A stretch of DNA of 64,000 nt. It comes from Helicobacter marmotae (lineage in GTDB: Bacteria > Campylobacterota > Campylobacteria > Campylobacterales > Helicobacteraceae). Positions 47,271 to 57,567 of this stretch are shown one piece after another. The position numbers were made by a program, and so were the translations under genes. The stretch covers positions 1 through 64,000 of the forward strand of contig NZ_NXLR01000001.1 in NCBI RefSeq assembly GCF_003364255.1. The letters run 5' to 3'. Position 1 is the stretch's first letter; the number at the start of each line of letters is the position of its first letter. The notes under the pieces were generated by a model. That model was not told the DNA's origin. It made no database searches and worked only from the letters and a program-made list of their open reading frames with translations.

Positions 47271-47302
47271 GCACTTCATAGATTCCCCAAATTCTTAAAA
47301 AA

Positions 47303-47701
47303 CTAAAAAGCCCTGCAAAGCACTGCTGCTACCGCAAAGCCACTATCATGGCTAATACTAAGCCCAATGGCAGACAAGCCAAAATAAGCCATTTTCTCAT
47401 CTGTAAGTGTAATATGGGGGGCATTTCTTACATCTTTACTAATATGTATATCTAAAAACCCTAGTTCCCCTCCTATGCCTACTCCTAAGGCTTTAGCGCA
47501 TGCCTCCTTTGCCGCCCAAAAGCCCGCTATGCGCGCTATATTAAGATATGCTATATTAAAGGACTTATCGCTAAGATTGCAAGGCTGCTTCAAACATAAT
47601 GCAATCTCATCATCACGCAAGAAACGTCTCAAACCCAATAAGCCAAACTTCTCCACAAAAGCTTGTATGCGCTTAATGCTAATAATATCAATACCTATCA
47701 A
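47303..47701 (-). CDS. acpS: Holo-[acyl-carrier-protein] synthase
   Basis: A 132-residue phosphopantetheinyl transferase activating acyl carrier protein. Motifs are GIDIISIKRIQAFVEKFG at the N-terminus, FWAAKEACAKALG with the metal-binding glutamate, and LSISHDSGFAVA. The start is a TTG directly after the fliL stop. The gene is last of the local minus-strand cluster. Confidence 0.93.
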   Translation of the reverse strand: MIGIDIISIKRIQAFVEKFGLLGLRRFLRDDEIALCLKQPCNLSDKSFNIAYLNIARIAGFWAAKEACAKALGVGIGGELGFLDIHISKDVRNAPHITLTDEKMAYFGLSAIGLSISHDSGFAVAAVLCRAF

Positions 47702-47702
47702 T

Positions 47703-48290
47703 CTAACTCACTACAAATTCAACAAAAAACACATCACTCACTTGCCCATCAATCAAAAACTCATTGATACGTTTAACAATCTCATCTTTTACGCGATTTT
47801 TGCCCTTAGTGGTCGCCACATCTTCAAGAGATTTCGAAGAAAGTATCTCAATGATTGTATCCTTAAGCATAGGCATTTTTTTATCAAGTTCTGCTTTTGT
47901 CGCATTTGCCTTTGATTCATCTTTATCAAGCTCAAATTGCATACTTGTCTTTAAATACCTCTTCCCTGTTTGAGTCATCAGATTCACAGTAAAAGCAATG
48001 GGACCCTCTAGCGGGTATATCAACCCGGGGGCAAACTTATCCGTGCTACGTACAGAAATGGTATTACCCACGATGATTTTAGCGGCTTGCTGGGTTTGCG
48101 TAGCTTGTGTTTGGACTTGAGGAGCTTCATGCTTATCCTCATTTTCACTATGCCCACCGCTTAGCATCATAATCACCACAATACCTATTAAGAGCAAAAG
48201 CACCACTAAAATGCCAATAACAACAAATAAAATTGCTTTATTTTTTTTCTCTCCGCCCTTTTCTTGGGCTGCTTTTTCCTCTTCTGCCAT
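47703..48290 (-). CDS. fliL: Flagellar basal-body protein FliL
   Basis: A 195-residue membrane protein next to the flagellar motor. The start ATG at 48290 (MAEEEKAAQ) follows AAAGGA. One membrane helix (about 20-42) is followed by a linker and the FliL domain (FTVNLMTQTGKRYLKTSMQFELD; LEDVATTKGKNRVKDEIVKRINEFL). It begins just after the rsmD stop. Confidence 0.9.
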   Translation of the reverse strand: MAEEEKAAQEKGGEKKNKAILFVVIGILVVLLLLIGIVVIMMLSGGHSENEDKHEAPQVQTQATQTQQAAKIIVGNTISVRSTDKFAPGLIYPLEGPIAFTVNLMTQTGKRYLKTSMQFELDKDESKANATKAELDKKMPMLKDTIIEILSSKSLEDVATTKGKNRVKDEIVKRINEFLIDGQVSDVFFVEFVVS

Positions 48291-48292
48291 TT

Positions 48293-48877
48293 TCAATCCT
48301 TTAGTCTAAAATAAGTCAGCGCACTTTTGCCAAACTGACGCACTTTGAGCCTTTCATAAACTCCAATAATGTGGGGCATATTATACTCACTCCAATGTTC
48401 AAAAACAATTAAACCTATAGCACATCGCCCAAGATTATGTATCTTTGCAAGAAGCTTTTGATAAATATCTGCCTTGCCCTCCCTTATGCAAAAAGGCGGG
48501 TCAAGGTACAAAATCACTTGGATGGACAGAGACATATAAGGCTTTAAATCCTGCGCAAAAAAATCAGTATGAAAGTGAGAAATATCCAATGTGGGAATGC
48601 GCCTTTTTGCAAGGGAGAGATTCTTCTCTAAAATGCTATATGCGCCCTTATCTATCTCATAAAATACCGCTTCGCTTGCCCCGCGAGAGAGTGCCTCTAA
48701 GCCCATTGAACCGCACCCAGCAAATGCTTCAATAAACACACTCCCCACAATCTCCCCTCCTATGGTATTAAAAAATGATTCTCTTACTATAGATTTTGTG
48801 GGTCTTGTGCCTTCTGCAGGATTAAATACAAGCTTTAGCCCCTTAAGCACACCACTTTGTATAGCAAAGTTTGGCAT
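48293..48877 (-). CDS. rsmD: 16S rRNA (guanine-966 N2)-methyltransferase
   Basis: A 194-residue SAM methyltransferase of the RsmD type. Motifs are EGTRPTKSIVRESFFN near the N-terminus, the SAM site FIEAFAGCGSMGLEALSRGA, and the catalytic LDPPF. The ATG overlaps the stop of the upstream unknown gene by one base, so co-translation is likely. Confidence 0.92.
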   Translation of the reverse strand: MPNFAIQSGVLKGLKLVFNPAEGTRPTKSIVRESFFNTIGGEIVGSVFIEAFAGCGSMGLEALSRGASEAVFYEIDKGAYSILEKNLSLAKRRIPTLDISHFHTDFFAQDLKPYMSLSIQVILYLDPPFCIREGKADIYQKLLAKIHNLGRCAIGLIVFEHWSEYNMPHIIGVYERLKVRQFGKSALTYFRLKD

Positions 48878-49284
48878 TATGGATTCTTCAATAAAGCTAT
48901 AAGCTTATCAGCAAGCTCTTTAGCATAGCTATCACAGAGGGCTCTTATTTGAGATTCTATCAATACAGATTTATTCTTAGGATAAATAGGAGGACTCATA
49001 GGAGGCTCAAAGTTTCGCACACTCTCTTGTGGTAAAGATAAGGGAATTTCGGGGAGATTTTTATAAAAAGCCTCTATGTCTGCGTGCAAACTCTGCGCAC
49101 TAAAGGGCTTATGAATATGTGAATGCTCCCCCTCAACCACAAGACATAAGGGCTTTGGGCTCACTCTATTCTCATCATCTGTGATAAGAAACTCACAATC
49201 CTCCTCTTCTACCAAATAATCTTTAAGATAATACATAAGAGAGCTTTGCACGAGTGGCGATAAGCAAGATATGGCAATTTTCAT
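48877..49284 (-). CDS. Hypothetical protein, conserved in context
   Basis: A 135-residue soluble protein without signal peptide or membrane segment. It has a receiver-like beta start (MKIAISCLSPLVQSSLMYYL), a proline-rich middle (EPPMSPPIYP), and a helical end (RALCDSYAKELADKLIALL). I do not recognise a family. It sits between priA and rsmD; GGAG precedes the ATG. Confidence 0.65.
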   Translation of the reverse strand: MKIAISCLSPLVQSSLMYYLKDYLVEEEDCEFLITDDENRVSPKPLCLVVEGEHSHIHKPFSAQSLHADIEAFYKNLPEIPLSLPQESVRNFEPPMSPPIYPKNKSVLIESQIRALCDSYAKELADKLIALLKNP

Positions 49285-49313
49285 TCTTTCTCCTTGTGTA
49301 TATTATAGCCTAG

Positions 49314-51203
49314 CTATATAATATTAAGCGGGTCTATATCAATTTCATATTTCCCTTGCAATGCCTCATTTGCCCTCAAAGCTTGTAGCATAGATAAAAG
49401 CGCATTCACAGAGGGTGAGCGTAATAAAATCATAAAGCGATATTTATCATAAAGACGTCCAATTAACGCCCTGCTCTCCCCTATAATCTCCACATCTTTA
49501 TGCGGAAGTTGTGCTAAAAAATCGCGCGTTTGCAGCAAATAATCCATAGCTATATGCTCCTTTTTATGGCTAAATGTAAGCATAGCTAATCGCTGATATG
49601 GAGGGTAGATTCTCGGTCTATTGGCTAATTCATAGATTAAAAAATCTTCATAATCCTGCAAAAAACGTTCCAAAAATGCGCCATTGGCACTCTCTATATA
49701 CACTTCACCATTATATTTACGCCCACTCCTCCCCGCAATCTGGTGCAATAAGCTTATAGCCCTCTCATTAGCACGAAAGTCGCTACTTTTTAAAATATAA
49801 TCAATCCCTAAAATAATGGCAAGATTCACCCCGTGATAATCATGCCCCTTACTTAACATCTGCGTGCCCACAAGCACATCAATATCGCCATCATTAAATG
49901 CCTTTAATGTGCCTGTAAGCTTCTTGTAAGTAGTGATATGATCTCTATCAAAAAGCGCGATTTTGGCTTCGCTAAAGGCGCTTGATAGAATCTCCCCCAC
50001 TTGTGCTGTCCCCATACGATAAGAGCGCAAAGTGTCTTTTTGACATTGGGGGCAGAGCTTGGGTATAGGCTTGCAAAAGTTGCAATAATGGCACACAAGC
50101 GCATTTCTATCAAAATGTAAAGACATATTCACCGAGCAAAAATCGCACTCACAGCCACTCCCGCACGCACTGCATACAAGCATTTTATAATGCGCGCGCG
50201 TAGGGAGAAACACGATAGCTTGCTGCTTGTTTGAGAGTGTGTTGGCAATTTTTGTCATCAATGTGTGATTTAGCTCATTTTCTAGGCTATCTTGCTGGGA
50301 TTGTAGAGGCAAAATCTCAATATGCTTTTTAGTGCTAAAATACCCTCCTTTAAGGCGATAGAGGCTATTTTGTGCTTTGGCGTGATAATAAGTGGTAAGA
50401 CTAGGGGTAGCTGAGCCTAAAATCACCTTGATATGCGTTTTCTTCCCTAAATATAGCGCAAGATCGCGGGCATTATAGCGAGGGGCTTGCTGAGATTTAT
50501 AGGCATCATCATGCTCTTCATCAATAATCACCAATCCAAGATTGAATAAAGGCAAAAACAAGGCACTTCGCGCCCCCGCTAAAATACGAATCTCTCCTGC
50601 TTGTATTTTGCTTAAAAGCTGCTGTTTTTGCTTGGGGCTGATTTTAGAATGCCAAATACCTACCATATCTCCAAACACCGCCCTAAGGCGAGATTCTATC
50701 TGTGGGGTGAGGGCTATCTCGGGCATAAGGAACAGCGCACTTTGATGGCAAGAGAGGGCTTTAGCAATAAGATGAATATAAATTTCTGTCTTACCGCTGC
50801 CTGTATCGCCAAAAAGCAGGGCGTTGTTGTGATGAGTGCAAAAATCAAATGCCTCTGCTTGGGGCTTACTCAATGCAAGCGGCAAATCTACACAAATAGG
50901 CTCTAATGGAGGAATATTTGCACTCTGGGGGGTAAAAAGCCCATAGCTCTCGCCAAAACTCACACAATAATAATGTGTGATAAATGAAGCAAGGGTTTGC
51001 TGATAGGGCAGGAAATAATCGCTACTCTTATATGCCATCTTGCATTCAAAATGAGGCTTTTGCAAAGCGCTTAAAACAACGCCCTTACACGCCTTATTTT
51101 TAAGAGTAATATCACAAATATCCCATATAGCACATACTTGCTCGCACATATAGACTAGGGGCGGGGTTTTTAATGCAAGTGGGGCAATGAGATAGTAATA
51201 CAA
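49314..51203 (-). CDS. priA: Primosomal helicase PriA
   Basis: A 629-residue DNA helicase that restarts stalled forks. It has Walker A GDTGSGKTEIYIH, the DEEH box (IIDEEHDDAYK), GSATPSL, an eight-cysteine zinc region (CSACGSGCECDFC to CPQC), and the helicase motif QIAGRSGR. The start is a TTG (YYYLIAPLAL) 7 bases after the previous gene. Slightly shorter than E. coli PriA, normal for Campylobacterota. Confidence 0.94.
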   Translation of the reverse strand: MYYYLIAPLALKTPPLVYMCEQVCAIWDICDITLKNKACKGVVLSALQKPHFECKMAYKSSDYFLPYQQTLASFITHYYCVSFGESYGLFTPQSANIPPLEPICVDLPLALSKPQAEAFDFCTHHNNALLFGDTGSGKTEIYIHLIAKALSCHQSALFLMPEIALTPQIESRLRAVFGDMVGIWHSKISPKQKQQLLSKIQAGEIRILAGARSALFLPLFNLGLVIIDEEHDDAYKSQQAPRYNARDLALYLGKKTHIKVILGSATPSLTTYYHAKAQNSLYRLKGGYFSTKKHIEILPLQSQQDSLENELNHTLMTKIANTLSNKQQAIVFLPTRAHYKMLVCSACGSGCECDFCSVNMSLHFDRNALVCHYCNFCKPIPKLCPQCQKDTLRSYRMGTAQVGEILSSAFSEAKIALFDRDHITTYKKLTGTLKAFNDGDIDVLVGTQMLSKGHDYHGVNLAIILGIDYILKSSDFRANERAISLLHQIAGRSGRKYNGEVYIESANGAFLERFLQDYEDFLIYELANRPRIYPPYQRLAMLTFSHKKEHIAMDYLLQTRDFLAQLPHKDVEIIGESRALIGRLYDKYRFMILLRSPSVNALLSMLQALRANEALQGKYEIDIDPLNII

Positions 51204-51210
51204 TCACAAC

Positions 51211-51468
51211 CTAAAGTGGGGAAATTTGCACATTGCTATCCCCTAAAGCACTATCAAGTCCCTCAAGGCTTTTATACAAATGCTCGAGTGATTGACAAAT
51301 CAGGGCGTATTCTTGTGCTTTTGCGATATAGAGTTTAAGCAAAGCTAATGGCTCAAGCTCTTGGGTAAAAACTGCTTGAAGCTCAGATTTCACATCATTA
51401 TGCAAAGTTTTGCAAGAAATCACATAACGTTTTCCATTTAGGGCAATCTCTAGCCTCTCATCTGTCAT
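51211..51468 (-). CDS. Small protein, possibly ZapA-like
   Basis: An 85-residue protein with a short beta start (LEIALNGKRYVISC) and a helical remainder, the general shape of the cell-division protein ZapA. The call is tentative. It overlaps the upstream coiled-coil gene by 11 bases and precedes priA. Confidence 0.5.
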   Translation of the reverse strand: MTDERLEIALNGKRYVISCKTLHNDVKSELQAVFTQELEPLALLKLYIAKAQEYALICQSLEHLYKSLEGLDSALGDSNVQISPL

Positions 51469-51688
51469 TATTTAGCCCTTCATCAATTCTGGCAAATAAG
51501 CTTTCAAAACCTTTATCTTTTGAGGCAATTTCTTCATAAAGATTAGAGATTTGCACATCTTTTGCTTCATTTTGTGCCTTAAGAGTGGCAATTTCACTTC
51601 GCAAGGATTCTATTTCATCTTTTTGATATGAGATTTTTGTAAGCATTTCTTCGATTTTTTGAGAAAGCCGCTCCATTACATTATTCAT
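51458..51688 (-). CDS. Small coiled-coil protein
   Basis: A 76-residue protein, nearly all coiled coil (ERLSQKIEEMLTKISYQ; IESLRSEIATLKAQNE). AAAGGA precedes the ATG. It is first of the priA-rsmD-fliL cluster and divergent from uvrB. It resembles ZapB in kind only. Confidence 0.6.
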   Translation of the reverse strand: MNNVMERLSQKIEEMLTKISYQKDEIESLRSEIATLKAQNEAKDVQISNLYEEIASKDKGFESLFARIDEGLNNDR

Positions 51689-51714
51689 CTTGCAATCCTT
51701 TGGTGAAAATAAAG

Positions 51715-51720
51715 TATAAT
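51715..51720 (+). promoter_or_regulatory. -10 box of uvrB
   Basis: TATAAT with T/A-rich upstream sequence, 45 bases before the uvrB start, in the divergent gap. Confidence 0.45.
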
Positions 51721-51764
51721 TTTAACACAAATAACACAAACATCGCCACAAGGAGCACGCTAAA

Positions 51765-53741
51765 ATGCCCGATTTCATCTTAAATGCAAAGTATCCTCCA
51801 GCAGGCGACCAACCTCAAGCTATTGAGAAAATCACCAACTTTATCCTTAGTGGCGCTCAATACAGCACGCTTGTAGGCGTTACAGGTAGTGGTAAAACCT
51901 ACACTATGGCAAATATTATCGCCAAACTCAATATCCCCACGTTGATTATGACGCATAACAAAACCCTTGCTGCCCAGCTTTATAGTGAGTTTCGCGGGTT
52001 TTTCCCTCATAATCATGTGGAATATTTCATCTCACATTTTGATTATTACCAACCTGAAGCCTATATCCCGCGTAGAGATTTATTTATCGAAAAAGATTCA
52101 AGCATTAATGAAGATTTAGAGCGCTTGCGTCTCTCTGCCACGACTTCACTTTTAGCCTATGATGATGTCATAGTCGTAGCAAGTGTATCGGCAAATTATG
52201 GCTTAGGAAACCCTGCAGAATATCTCACCATGATAGAAAAGCTAGAAATTGGTATGACTTATAATCAAAAGGCATTACTTTTAAAACTCGTAGATATGGG
52301 CTATACACGCAATGACAGCATATTTGAGCGGGGGAACTTCCGCGTGAATGGAGAAGTGGTGGATATTTTCCCCGCGTATAATGAGAGTGAGTTTATCCGT
52401 ATTGAGTTTTTTGGCGATGAGATTGAGCAAATTGGCGTGTTTGACGCACTTAATAGAGTGAATCTCACCTATCTTCCCTCATATGTACTCTACTCTGCAA
52501 ACCAATTCATCGTAAGCGCGCAGAGATTACAAGAAGCCCTTTATAATATAGAATCTGAATTGCAAATGCGTTTAGAGGAGTTTCAGAGGGCGGATAAACA
52601 AGTAGAATACCAACGACTTAAAGGACGCACAGAGTTTGATTTGGAGATGATAAGAGAATCTGGTATTTGTAAGGGGATTGAAAACTATGCAAGACATCTC
52701 ACGGGTAAAGCCCCGGGGGAAACGCCCTACTCACTTTTAGATTACTTTGAGCAAAAGAAAAAGCCCTATTTGATTATCATTGATGAATCCCATGTGAGCC
52801 TCCCGCAATTTGGCGGTATGTATGCGGGGGATAGAAGTCGTAAGGAAGTGCTTGTAGAATATGGCTTTCGCCTGCCTAGTGCGCTAGATAACCGCCCTTT
52901 GAGATTTGATGAGTTTATCCATAAAGCCCCGCATTATCTCTTTGTCTCTGCTACCCCTGCCAACAAGGAGCTTGAATTAAGTAAAGAGAATCTAGCAGAG
53001 CAAATTATCCGCCCTACAGGACTACTTGACCCGCTTTATGAAGTGCGCCTCTCTACAAACCAAGTGCTAGATTTGTATGATGAAATTAAGCAAAGAGTGG
53101 CAAAAAACCAGCGCGTGCTTATTACAACACTCACCAAAAAAATGGCAGAAGAGCTCAGTAAATATTATGCTGAGCTTGGGCTAAAGGTGCGCTATATGCA
53201 CAGCGAGATTGATGCCATTGAGCGCAATCACTTAATCCGCTCTCTTCGTTTAGGTGAATTTGATGTGCTCATTGGGATTAATCTCTTACGCGAAGGGCTT
53301 GATTTGCCAGAGGTGAGCCTTATAGCCATTATGGATGCGGATAAAGAAGGGTTTTTGCGCTCTGAGACAAGTCTAATCCAAACTATGGGACGCGCTGCAC
53401 GTAATGTAGAGGGTAAAGTGATACTCTATGCAGAACGTATCACTCAATCTATGCAAAAAGCCTTTGAGATTACAGACTATCGTAGAGCTAAGCAAGAAGC
53501 CTTTAATGCCCTCCATAATATCACGCCTACATCAGTGCAAAGAAACCTAGAAGAAGAGCTAAAGATAGAATCAAGTGCTTTAAGCAAACTCTATGAAAAA
53601 GGTAAAAAGAAGATACCAAAAAGCGAGAGAGAGGCTATTATTAAAGAATTAAATCAAAAAATGCACCAAGCAGCTAAGGCGTTAGAGTTTGAAGAAGCAG
53701 CAAGACTCCGCGATGAGATAGCTAAAATCCGCAGTATGTGA
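51765..53741 (+). CDS. uvrB: Excinuclease ABC subunit B
   Basis: A 658-residue helicase-like DNA damage recognition subunit of nucleotide excision repair. It has Walker [14 protein letters not shown] near residue 40, the beta-hairpin region with [21 protein letters not shown], helicase motif [11 protein letters not shown], and a C-terminal UVR domain ([24 protein letters not shown]). AAGGAG lies before the ATG. Complete. Confidence 0.98.
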   Translation: MPDFILNAKYPPAGDQPQAIEKITNFILSGAQYSTLVGVTGSGKTYTMANIIAKLNIPTLIMTHNKTLAAQLYSEFRGFFPHNHVEYFISHFDYYQPEAYIPRRDLFIEKDSSINEDLERLRLSATTSLLAYDDVIVVASVSANYGLGNPAEYLTMIEKLEIGMTYNQKALLLKLVDMGYTRNDSIFERGNFRVNGEVVDIFPAYNESEFIRIEFFGDEIEQIGVFDALNRVNLTYLPSYVLYSANQFIVSAQRLQEALYNIESELQMRLEEFQRADKQVEYQRLKGRTEFDLEMIRESGICKGIENYARHLTGKAPGETPYSLLDYFEQKKKPYLIIIDESHVSLPQFGGMYAGDRSRKEVLVEYGFRLPSALDNRPLRFDEFIHKAPHYLFVSATPANKELELSKENLAEQIIRPTGLLDPLYEVRLSTNQVLDLYDEIKQRVAKNQRVLITTLTKKMAEELSKYYAELGLKVRYMHSEIDAIERNHLIRSLRLGEFDVLIGINLLREGLDLPEVSLIAIMDADKEGFLRSETSLIQTMGRAARNVEGKVILYAERITQSMQKAFEITDYRRAKQEAFNALHNITPTSVQRNLEEELKIESSALSKLYEKGKKKIPKSEREAIIKELNQKMHQAAKALEFEEAARLRDEIAKIRSM

Positions 53742-54042
53742 ATCTAAACTCCTCTTTTGTGCTTACGCATATTATCCACACTTGCAACCCTACTTTTGCT
53801 TGAAGCCTTTAAGCTAAACATCATAAACCCACTCCCAATCATAGCTTTGCCTTTTCTTTGCCCTTAATATTTAATCTTGTTTTATATGCAGCTCACAAAC
53901 CTAAAGCCCCTCATACCTTGTCTATATTAAGAGATAAAATATTTTATTATTTAGTAACTATTCTTATAATAAATTTTGTTTTAAGTTTCGCTCCATTAAA
54001 ATTCACACTTCACAAATATTTCACACTTTAAAGGATCGCGTT
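53742..54042 (+). promoter_or_regulatory. Receptor promoter region with ATTCTTATAAT element
   Basis: About 300 bases without a gene. It contains ATTCTTATAAT at 53960-53970, related to the motif before the other uptake genes, and an AAAGGA site at 54031. The TATTTTGGCA core of sites 1-3 was not seen. Confidence 0.35.
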
Positions 54043-56229
54043 ATGAAAATAATGACCAATTTTTTAACGGGGGGGGGGATAGTTGCTATTTTTAGCTCTC
54101 ATCTCCTTGCTCAAACTCCACTTGATACCCGAGATTCACAATCTTTAAATACCAACTCTCCACAACTTGGCTCACGTGAGGTGAAACTACAAAAATCAGT
54201 TGTGAGTGCCGCCTCAGGAAGTGAAAAAAATGTAGTTGATGCTCCTGCGTCTGTAAGCATTATAACCAAAGAAGAATTAGAATCTAAGCCCTATCGTGAC
54301 TTAGGTGAAGCCCTCAAAGAAGTTCCGGGCGTGAGTTTAGAGGGTACAAGTAATAAACTAGGACAAAGTGCCATATCTATACGCGGTATGCCTGCAGGCT
54401 ATACATTATTCCTCATAGATGGCTTGAGGCAAAACCCCAGCGGTGATGTCGCTACAGCAAATCTCGGCGTGGGCGTATATAATTCATTCTTACCACCACT
54501 AAGTGCCATTGAACGTATAGAAGTCATACGAGGTCCTATGAGCACACTCTATGGAAGCGACGCTTTAGGGGGAGTGGTAAATATCATCACAAAGCCCATA
54601 ACAAGAGAATGGACCGGGAGTATGCAATCCCAATTTATCTCTCCGGAATCTTCCACTTTTGGAAATAGTTATCAAAACTCACTCTATATAAGCGGACCAT
54701 TAAAAGATAATATAGGACTACTCATAAGAGGGCGACAAATCACGCGCGAGGCAAGTGCCCAACCTAGAAATGATAAAGGAGAGGCTGTCAATAGCTTTTT
54801 TGGCTCTCAATATGTCGCCTATAATCTTGGAGGAAGACTAAGCTTTTTGCCCAATGAAAAACATTTGCTTTATGCGGATATTGATTACACACAATCCACT
54901 TATGATAATCAAATAGGACAAATTGGCACACTCTATGTAAATCAACAAGGCAGAGGAGGCTATACGCCTTGGGTTGGCATAAACAAGCTTATGGGTGCGC
55001 TCTCTCATAGAGGGGATTATAGCTTTGGAACTTGGAAAAGCTCTGTGCAATATATTAAAACAGAAAATACAGGTAGGCTCGTCGCGGGCAATACAAGCTC
55101 TCCAAATTTAGGCAAAAATCGCGACATTACCTCAAATGATGTGATTGTAGATTCTCGTTTGCTTGTGTATTTAGGCGAACACAACAATCTCAATCTTGGC
55201 TTAGAATATCGCTATGAGAATTACCACGACTTAGCAGCCACTCCAGCAAATCATAATCGCAATACTTTTGCGCTCTTTGCCGAAGATGAGTGGAATATCA
55301 TAGATAACTTAACTTTCACACTTGGCACAAGATATAACTATAATGATAAATTCGGCTCAAATCTTAGCCCAAGGGCGTATCTTGTATATGAAATAATCGA
55401 TGGCTTTGCGCTTAAGGGCGGAGTAGCTACAGGCTACAAAGCCCCATATGCCAATCAGCTTATCGATGCGGTTTATGGCTATGGAAGTCAAGGGACACTC
55501 GCATTTTTGGGTAATCCAGACCTTAAGGCTGAAAGCTCTATAAGCTATGAATTTGGAGCTATCTTAGAAAAAGAGCATATTACCTCTTCACTTATGCTTT
55601 TTCACTCACAATTTAAAGATAAAATAGAATCTATGAGTGTTACCAAAACCTCAACTCAAGCCAATTATAGTGCTACTTGTGCGACATATGGAGGGAGTAA
55701 TAATAGCTGCAGGCTTGCCTATAATGCCGATAGTGCCTTTTCTCAAGGTATAGAAGCAACCTTTGGACTAAGGGATATATGGGGTTTTAGCTTTGATACA
55801 AGCTATACTTTTATAAACTCTGAAATCACTTCTGGCACCAATAAGGGCAATCCGCTATCCACCACAGCAAAACATCAAGTCATAGGCAAGCTTGGCTATA
55901 ACTACAAAGACTTTGGCACATATTTACAAGCCCAATACAAGCAAGGTATAGTCAATACAAGTGCAATAGGCAATACCGCACAAGCCCAAGCTCTATATAA
56001 TTTGTTTGGGGGGATTTACTATAAACCATCTCTGCTTTTGAATCTTGGGCTTTCTTACAAACTCACGCAAAATATCCGCTTACATGGAGGGGTATATAAC
56101 TTACTTGATACAAACTTTGCAGACTTTAGAAGCTACTCTTATAATAATTCGAGTGGAAATGTCAATTGGTATGGTCCTGTCATACAAGAAGGCAGGAGAT
56201 ATTGGGCACAAATCTCACTTGATTTTTAA
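54043..56229 (+). CDS. TonB-dependent receptor, phase-variable, ON (10 G)
   Basis: A 728-residue outer-membrane receptor. The signal peptide contains ten G in frame (NFLTGGGIVAIFSSHLLAQ). A plug domain follows (SVSIITKEELESKPYRDLGEALKEVPGV to IERIEVIRGPMSTLYGSDALGGVVNIIT), then a 22-strand-type barrel ending in a terminal phenylalanine (AQISLDF). The plug sequence is close to the enterobactin/colicin-type (FepA/CirA-like) receptors, so a catecholate or similar ferric siderophore is a reasonable guess. Changing the tract by one base would stop translation early. Confidence 0.93.
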   Translation: MKIMTNFLTGGGIVAIFSSHLLAQTPLDTRDSQSLNTNSPQLGSREVKLQKSVVSAASGSEKNVVDAPASVSIITKEELESKPYRDLGEALKEVPGVSLEGTSNKLGQSAISIRGMPAGYTLFLIDGLRQNPSGDVATANLGVGVYNSFLPPLSAIERIEVIRGPMSTLYGSDALGGVVNIITKPITREWTGSMQSQFISPESSTFGNSYQNSLYISGPLKDNIGLLIRGRQITREASAQPRNDKGEAVNSFFGSQYVAYNLGGRLSFLPNEKHLLYADIDYTQSTYDNQIGQIGTLYVNQQGRGGYTPWVGINKLMGALSHRGDYSFGTWKSSVQYIKTENTGRLVAGNTSSPNLGKNRDITSNDVIVDSRLLVYLGEHNNLNLGLEYRYENYHDLAATPANHNRNTFALFAEDEWNIIDNLTFTLGTRYNYNDKFGSNLSPRAYLVYEIIDGFALKGGVATGYKAPYANQLIDAVYGYGSQGTLAFLGNPDLKAESSISYEFGAILEKEHITSSLMLFHSQFKDKIESMSVTKTSTQANYSATCATYGGSNNSCRLAYNADSAFSQGIEATFGLRDIWGFSFDTSYTFINSEITSGTNKGNPLSTTAKHQVIGKLGYNYKDFGTYLQAQYKQGIVNTSAIGNTAQAQALYNLFGGIYYKPSLLLNLGLSYKLTQNIRLHGGVYNLLDTNFADFRSYSYNNSSGNVNWYGPVIQEGRRYWAQISLDF
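54069..54078 (+). repeat. Poly-G tract of 10 in signal-peptide codons
   Basis: Ten G after AC, read as ACG GGG GGG GGG ATA and in frame in this assembly. Confidence 0.9.
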
Positions 56230-56466
56230 GATATTAAAGCATATAGAAGCCATATAGCTTTTATGCGCTTTTAAGGACTTTGCTTATTTAGAATGACTAG
56301 AAATTTTACCCCTATTGTCATATCTAGAGGGGAGCTTGCCTCCCCGAAGAATCTCCATCCAAATTACTAGAAGTTCTTTTAGATTCTTTTTATATAAAAG
56401 AAATGTGCTTATATATGCAAGCGTACTGATACACCTTTATTGTTGCACTTCTAGCCTCATAGCAGT

Positions 56467-57567
56467 TTAGAAATGCCCACTAAAATCAGAGTAGAAACAA
56501 TCAAGTTTTGTGATTAAAGAAGAAAAATCGCAAATCATTTGAAATTCATCTGTGTTTAATCCCGTGTTTAAAACAAACTTAAAGGCATTAAAATCATAAG
56601 TTTGCGTTAAATCATTCATTATTGTACTTGCCTTAGCAAGTAAGCAAACATACTGAAAATCTTTATTTATATAAGATGTCTGATTGTCTGGGTGAGCATA
56701 AGAAAAATGTTGATTTGGAGTTAATGCAATAAGATTTTCTATATAATCACTAATGCTCGGAAAGTCTGCTGCTGGAAATATGTGATGAATCTGCGTAGCT
56801 AAAACTACTTCGTTTGCCTGCTTAACCTCTGATAGTCCTTGATTGTGCTTATCCTTTCCACTTAATTTATCACGCCAATTTATTCTATTATATTTAAGCT
56901 CATCAAGCGTAATACTTGTTTTTGACAAACACCCTCTTATCGTCCCTTTTTTATGTGAATTAAAAGCAAGTGGGTTAAGGATTTTTGTAAAGATTCTACC
57001 ACATTCTATACTTTGATTAATTGGAGTATTTGAAATTGTAAATTCAATAAAAGCATCTTTGAGATTTTTGAAAGTGTCCTTATCTTGACACTGCAAAAAA
57101 TCATCAAACAAATAAAGTAAATCACTATCCTGCAAAACTTTTTTAATATATAAAATCAAAAATTTTAAGGCATTTGTATCTCTTGTGGCAATAAATTCTA
57201 AAATTTCTAAATTGTTGATTTTAAAAATATTATTTGTACGCCTTTTCCCTAAAAATTCTAAAATCCTACTATATGCAAAAAGATTGATGGGCTGAGAAAA
57301 AAATTTATCATACTCATTTTTTGCCAATTGAGAATCTGTGTGAGGTTTAGAAAAGATAGATACAACATTTTGCTTAGCATATTTGCTTTCCCAAATATCC
57401 TTAATTGAAAATTCCACATTTACATCATAATTTGTATGCTCCAAAATACAATCAGCAATAATGGATAAGACATCACAAGTGCATTTTTGGTCTATCCATC
57501 TTGCATTTTGACTTATTCTAACATCATAATTATGGCTATCAAAAAACTCATTTATGATTTCTTGCAT
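56467..57567 (-). CDS. HNH-type restriction endonuclease (predicted)
   Basis: A 366-residue protein. The ATG at 57567 (MQEIINEFFD) follows AGAGG and overlaps the end of the methyltransferase gene. Near residues 258-292 it has an HNH-like metal site: TQIHHIFPAADF, then N in YIENLIALTPNQHF and YAHP. The N-terminal 240 residues have no recognised domain and probably hold target recognition. Linked to a dual cytosine/adenine methyltransferase, it is most likely the nuclease of a type II system. The layout resembles Eco31I-like type IIS systems, whose nuclease is HNH; the recognition site is not known. Confidence 0.75.
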   Translation of the reverse strand: MQEIINEFFDSHNYDVRISQNARWIDQKCTCDVLSIIADCILEHTNYDVNVEFSIKDIWESKYAKQNVVSIFSKPHTDSQLAKNEYDKFFSQPINLFAYSRILEFLGKRRTNNIFKINNLEILEFIATRDTNALKFLILYIKKVLQDSDLLYLFDDFLQCQDKDTFKNLKDAFIEFTISNTPINQSIECGRIFTKILNPLAFNSHKKGTIRGCLSKTSITLDELKYNRINWRDKLSGKDKHNQGLSEVKQANEVVLATQIHHIFPAADFPSISDYIENLIALTPNQHFSYAHPDNQTSYINKDFQYVCLLAKASTIMNDLTQTYDFNAFKFVLNTGLNTDEFQMICDFSSLITKLDCFYSDFSGHF

